Of a stretch of 41,987 nucleotides of DNA, positions 41,546-41,987 are shown one piece after another. Below the pieces are notes generated by a model. That model was given only the letters and a program-made list of their open reading frames with translations. It was not told where the DNA came from and made no database searches. Position 1 is the stretch's first letter. Each line of letters starts with the position of its first letter. The stretch comes from a virus. The stretch spans positions 1 through 41,987 of the IMG/VR virus record IMGVR_UViG_3300022935_000046; one strand, written 5' to 3'. A program made the position numbers and the translations under genes.

Positions 41546-41987
41546 TGGAGCGTAGCGAAAGCGAAGAAATTAAACGCATTGATGAAATTACAAAAGAAAT
41601 TTCTCCTACGTTTTGTTTCGCAAAATGGTATCATGCCAACATATATTTCCAAACAGGTGAAACACATAGTTGTTATCACCCTGCTCCCCATAAGATTGAC
41701 ACAGCACCGTTATTAGAAAATCCAAGTGCAATACACAACACAGCACAAAAGAAACAAGAACGTGCTGCTATGATGCGTGGTGAACAACCTGCTGGTTGCA
41801 ACTACTGTTGGAAGATTGAAGCACTTGGCAAAGATTATGTTAGTGATAGAAAGCAACGTAACCAAACTATTTTCTTTAAGCATAGACTAAATGCTGTAAA
41901 AGAAGGCGGTGCAGAGTTTGATGTAAATCCAGAATATTTAGAAGTTTCATTTGGTAACGAGTGTAACTTTCGATGCGGATATTGTCA
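41545..41987 (+). CDS. Radical SAM protein, N-terminal part (cut by window end)
   Basis: The window contains the first 147 codons. Near the end is ECNFRCGYC, the CX3CX2C motif (C140, C144, C147) that binds the 4Fe-4S cluster of radical SAM enzymes. Upstream is a second cysteine-rich region, FCFAKWYH (C24), HSCYH (C43) and GCNYCWKIEALG (C85, C88), which resembles the extra-cluster region found before the SAM motif in phage and bacterial twitch/SPASM-type proteins. Such enzymes modify peptides, proteins, sugars or tRNA by radical chemistry. TAATG links it to the third glycosyltransferase-like gene, so it is probably part of the same pathway. The C-terminus and substrate are unseen. Confidence 0.85.
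   Translation, partial: MERSESEEIKRIDEITKEISPTFCFAKWYHANIYFQTGETHSCYHPAPHKIDTAPLLENPSAIHNTAQKKQERAAMMRGEQPAGCNYCWKIEALGKDYVSDRKQRNQTIFFKHRLNAVKEGGAEFDVNPEYLEVSFGNECNFRCGYC

Noticed and set aside
1-41987. CRISPR array, insertion sequence or integrase
   Set aside because: No regularly spaced repeats, terminal inverted repeats with transposase, or recombinase motifs were seen.

Overview
The window is part of the genome of a tailed phage of the T4 type (contractile-tailed myovirus), from the AT-rich marine branch that includes cyanophages and pelagiphages. Evidence for this is the pairing of gp46/gp47 recombination genes and a gp55-like late sigma factor with a long run of baseplate genes in T4-like order (gp48, gp53, hub, gp5, gp25, gp6, gp7-like), and T4-type late promoters (ATAAATA core) in front of the structural genes. 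The host cannot be read from the sequence; a cyanobacterium or SAR11-type bacterium is a guess from the marine look of the proteins.

Layout. Positions 1-405 hold no convincing gene: hairpins, a pair of imperfect inverted repeats and an unexplained stretch. Positions 406-4738 are a leftward early/middle block: late sigma factor (gp55-like), gp47, gp46, a small helical protein and a GIY-YIG endonuclease. A divergent control region at 4739-4810 carries a sigma70-type promoter firing left and a late-type element firing right. Positions 4811-15342 encode baseplate and hub proteins. Positions 15342-29537 are one uninterrupted ORF of 4731 codons in the place of T4 gene 7. Positions 29559-38001 encode a small structural protein, three related fibre-like proteins in tandem, and a pair of paralogous unknown proteins. 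Positions 38064-41987 start behind a sigma70-type promoter and encode a small unknown, two related GT-A-like glycosyltransferases, an unknown, a third glycosyltransferase-like protein, and the N-terminal part of a radical SAM protein cut by the window end.

How it fits together. The leftward block makes recombination proteins and the sigma factor that should switch the host polymerase to late promoters. Those promoters then drive the rightward modules; several of them overlap the stop codon of the gene upstream, and within modules the genes are joined by TAATG or ATGA overlaps. The baseplate is unusual in having a hub spike (gp5) without a lysozyme domain and a giant gp7-like protein with integrin-like FG-GAP repeats and carbohydrate-binding-like modules, which suggests that host-surface recognition is partly built into the baseplate. 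The right-hand cassette of sugar-transfer and radical SAM enzymes has its own host-type promoter and is the least explained part: it may modify phage fibres, host glycans or a peptide. All family assignments come from reading motifs by eye; no database search was run.
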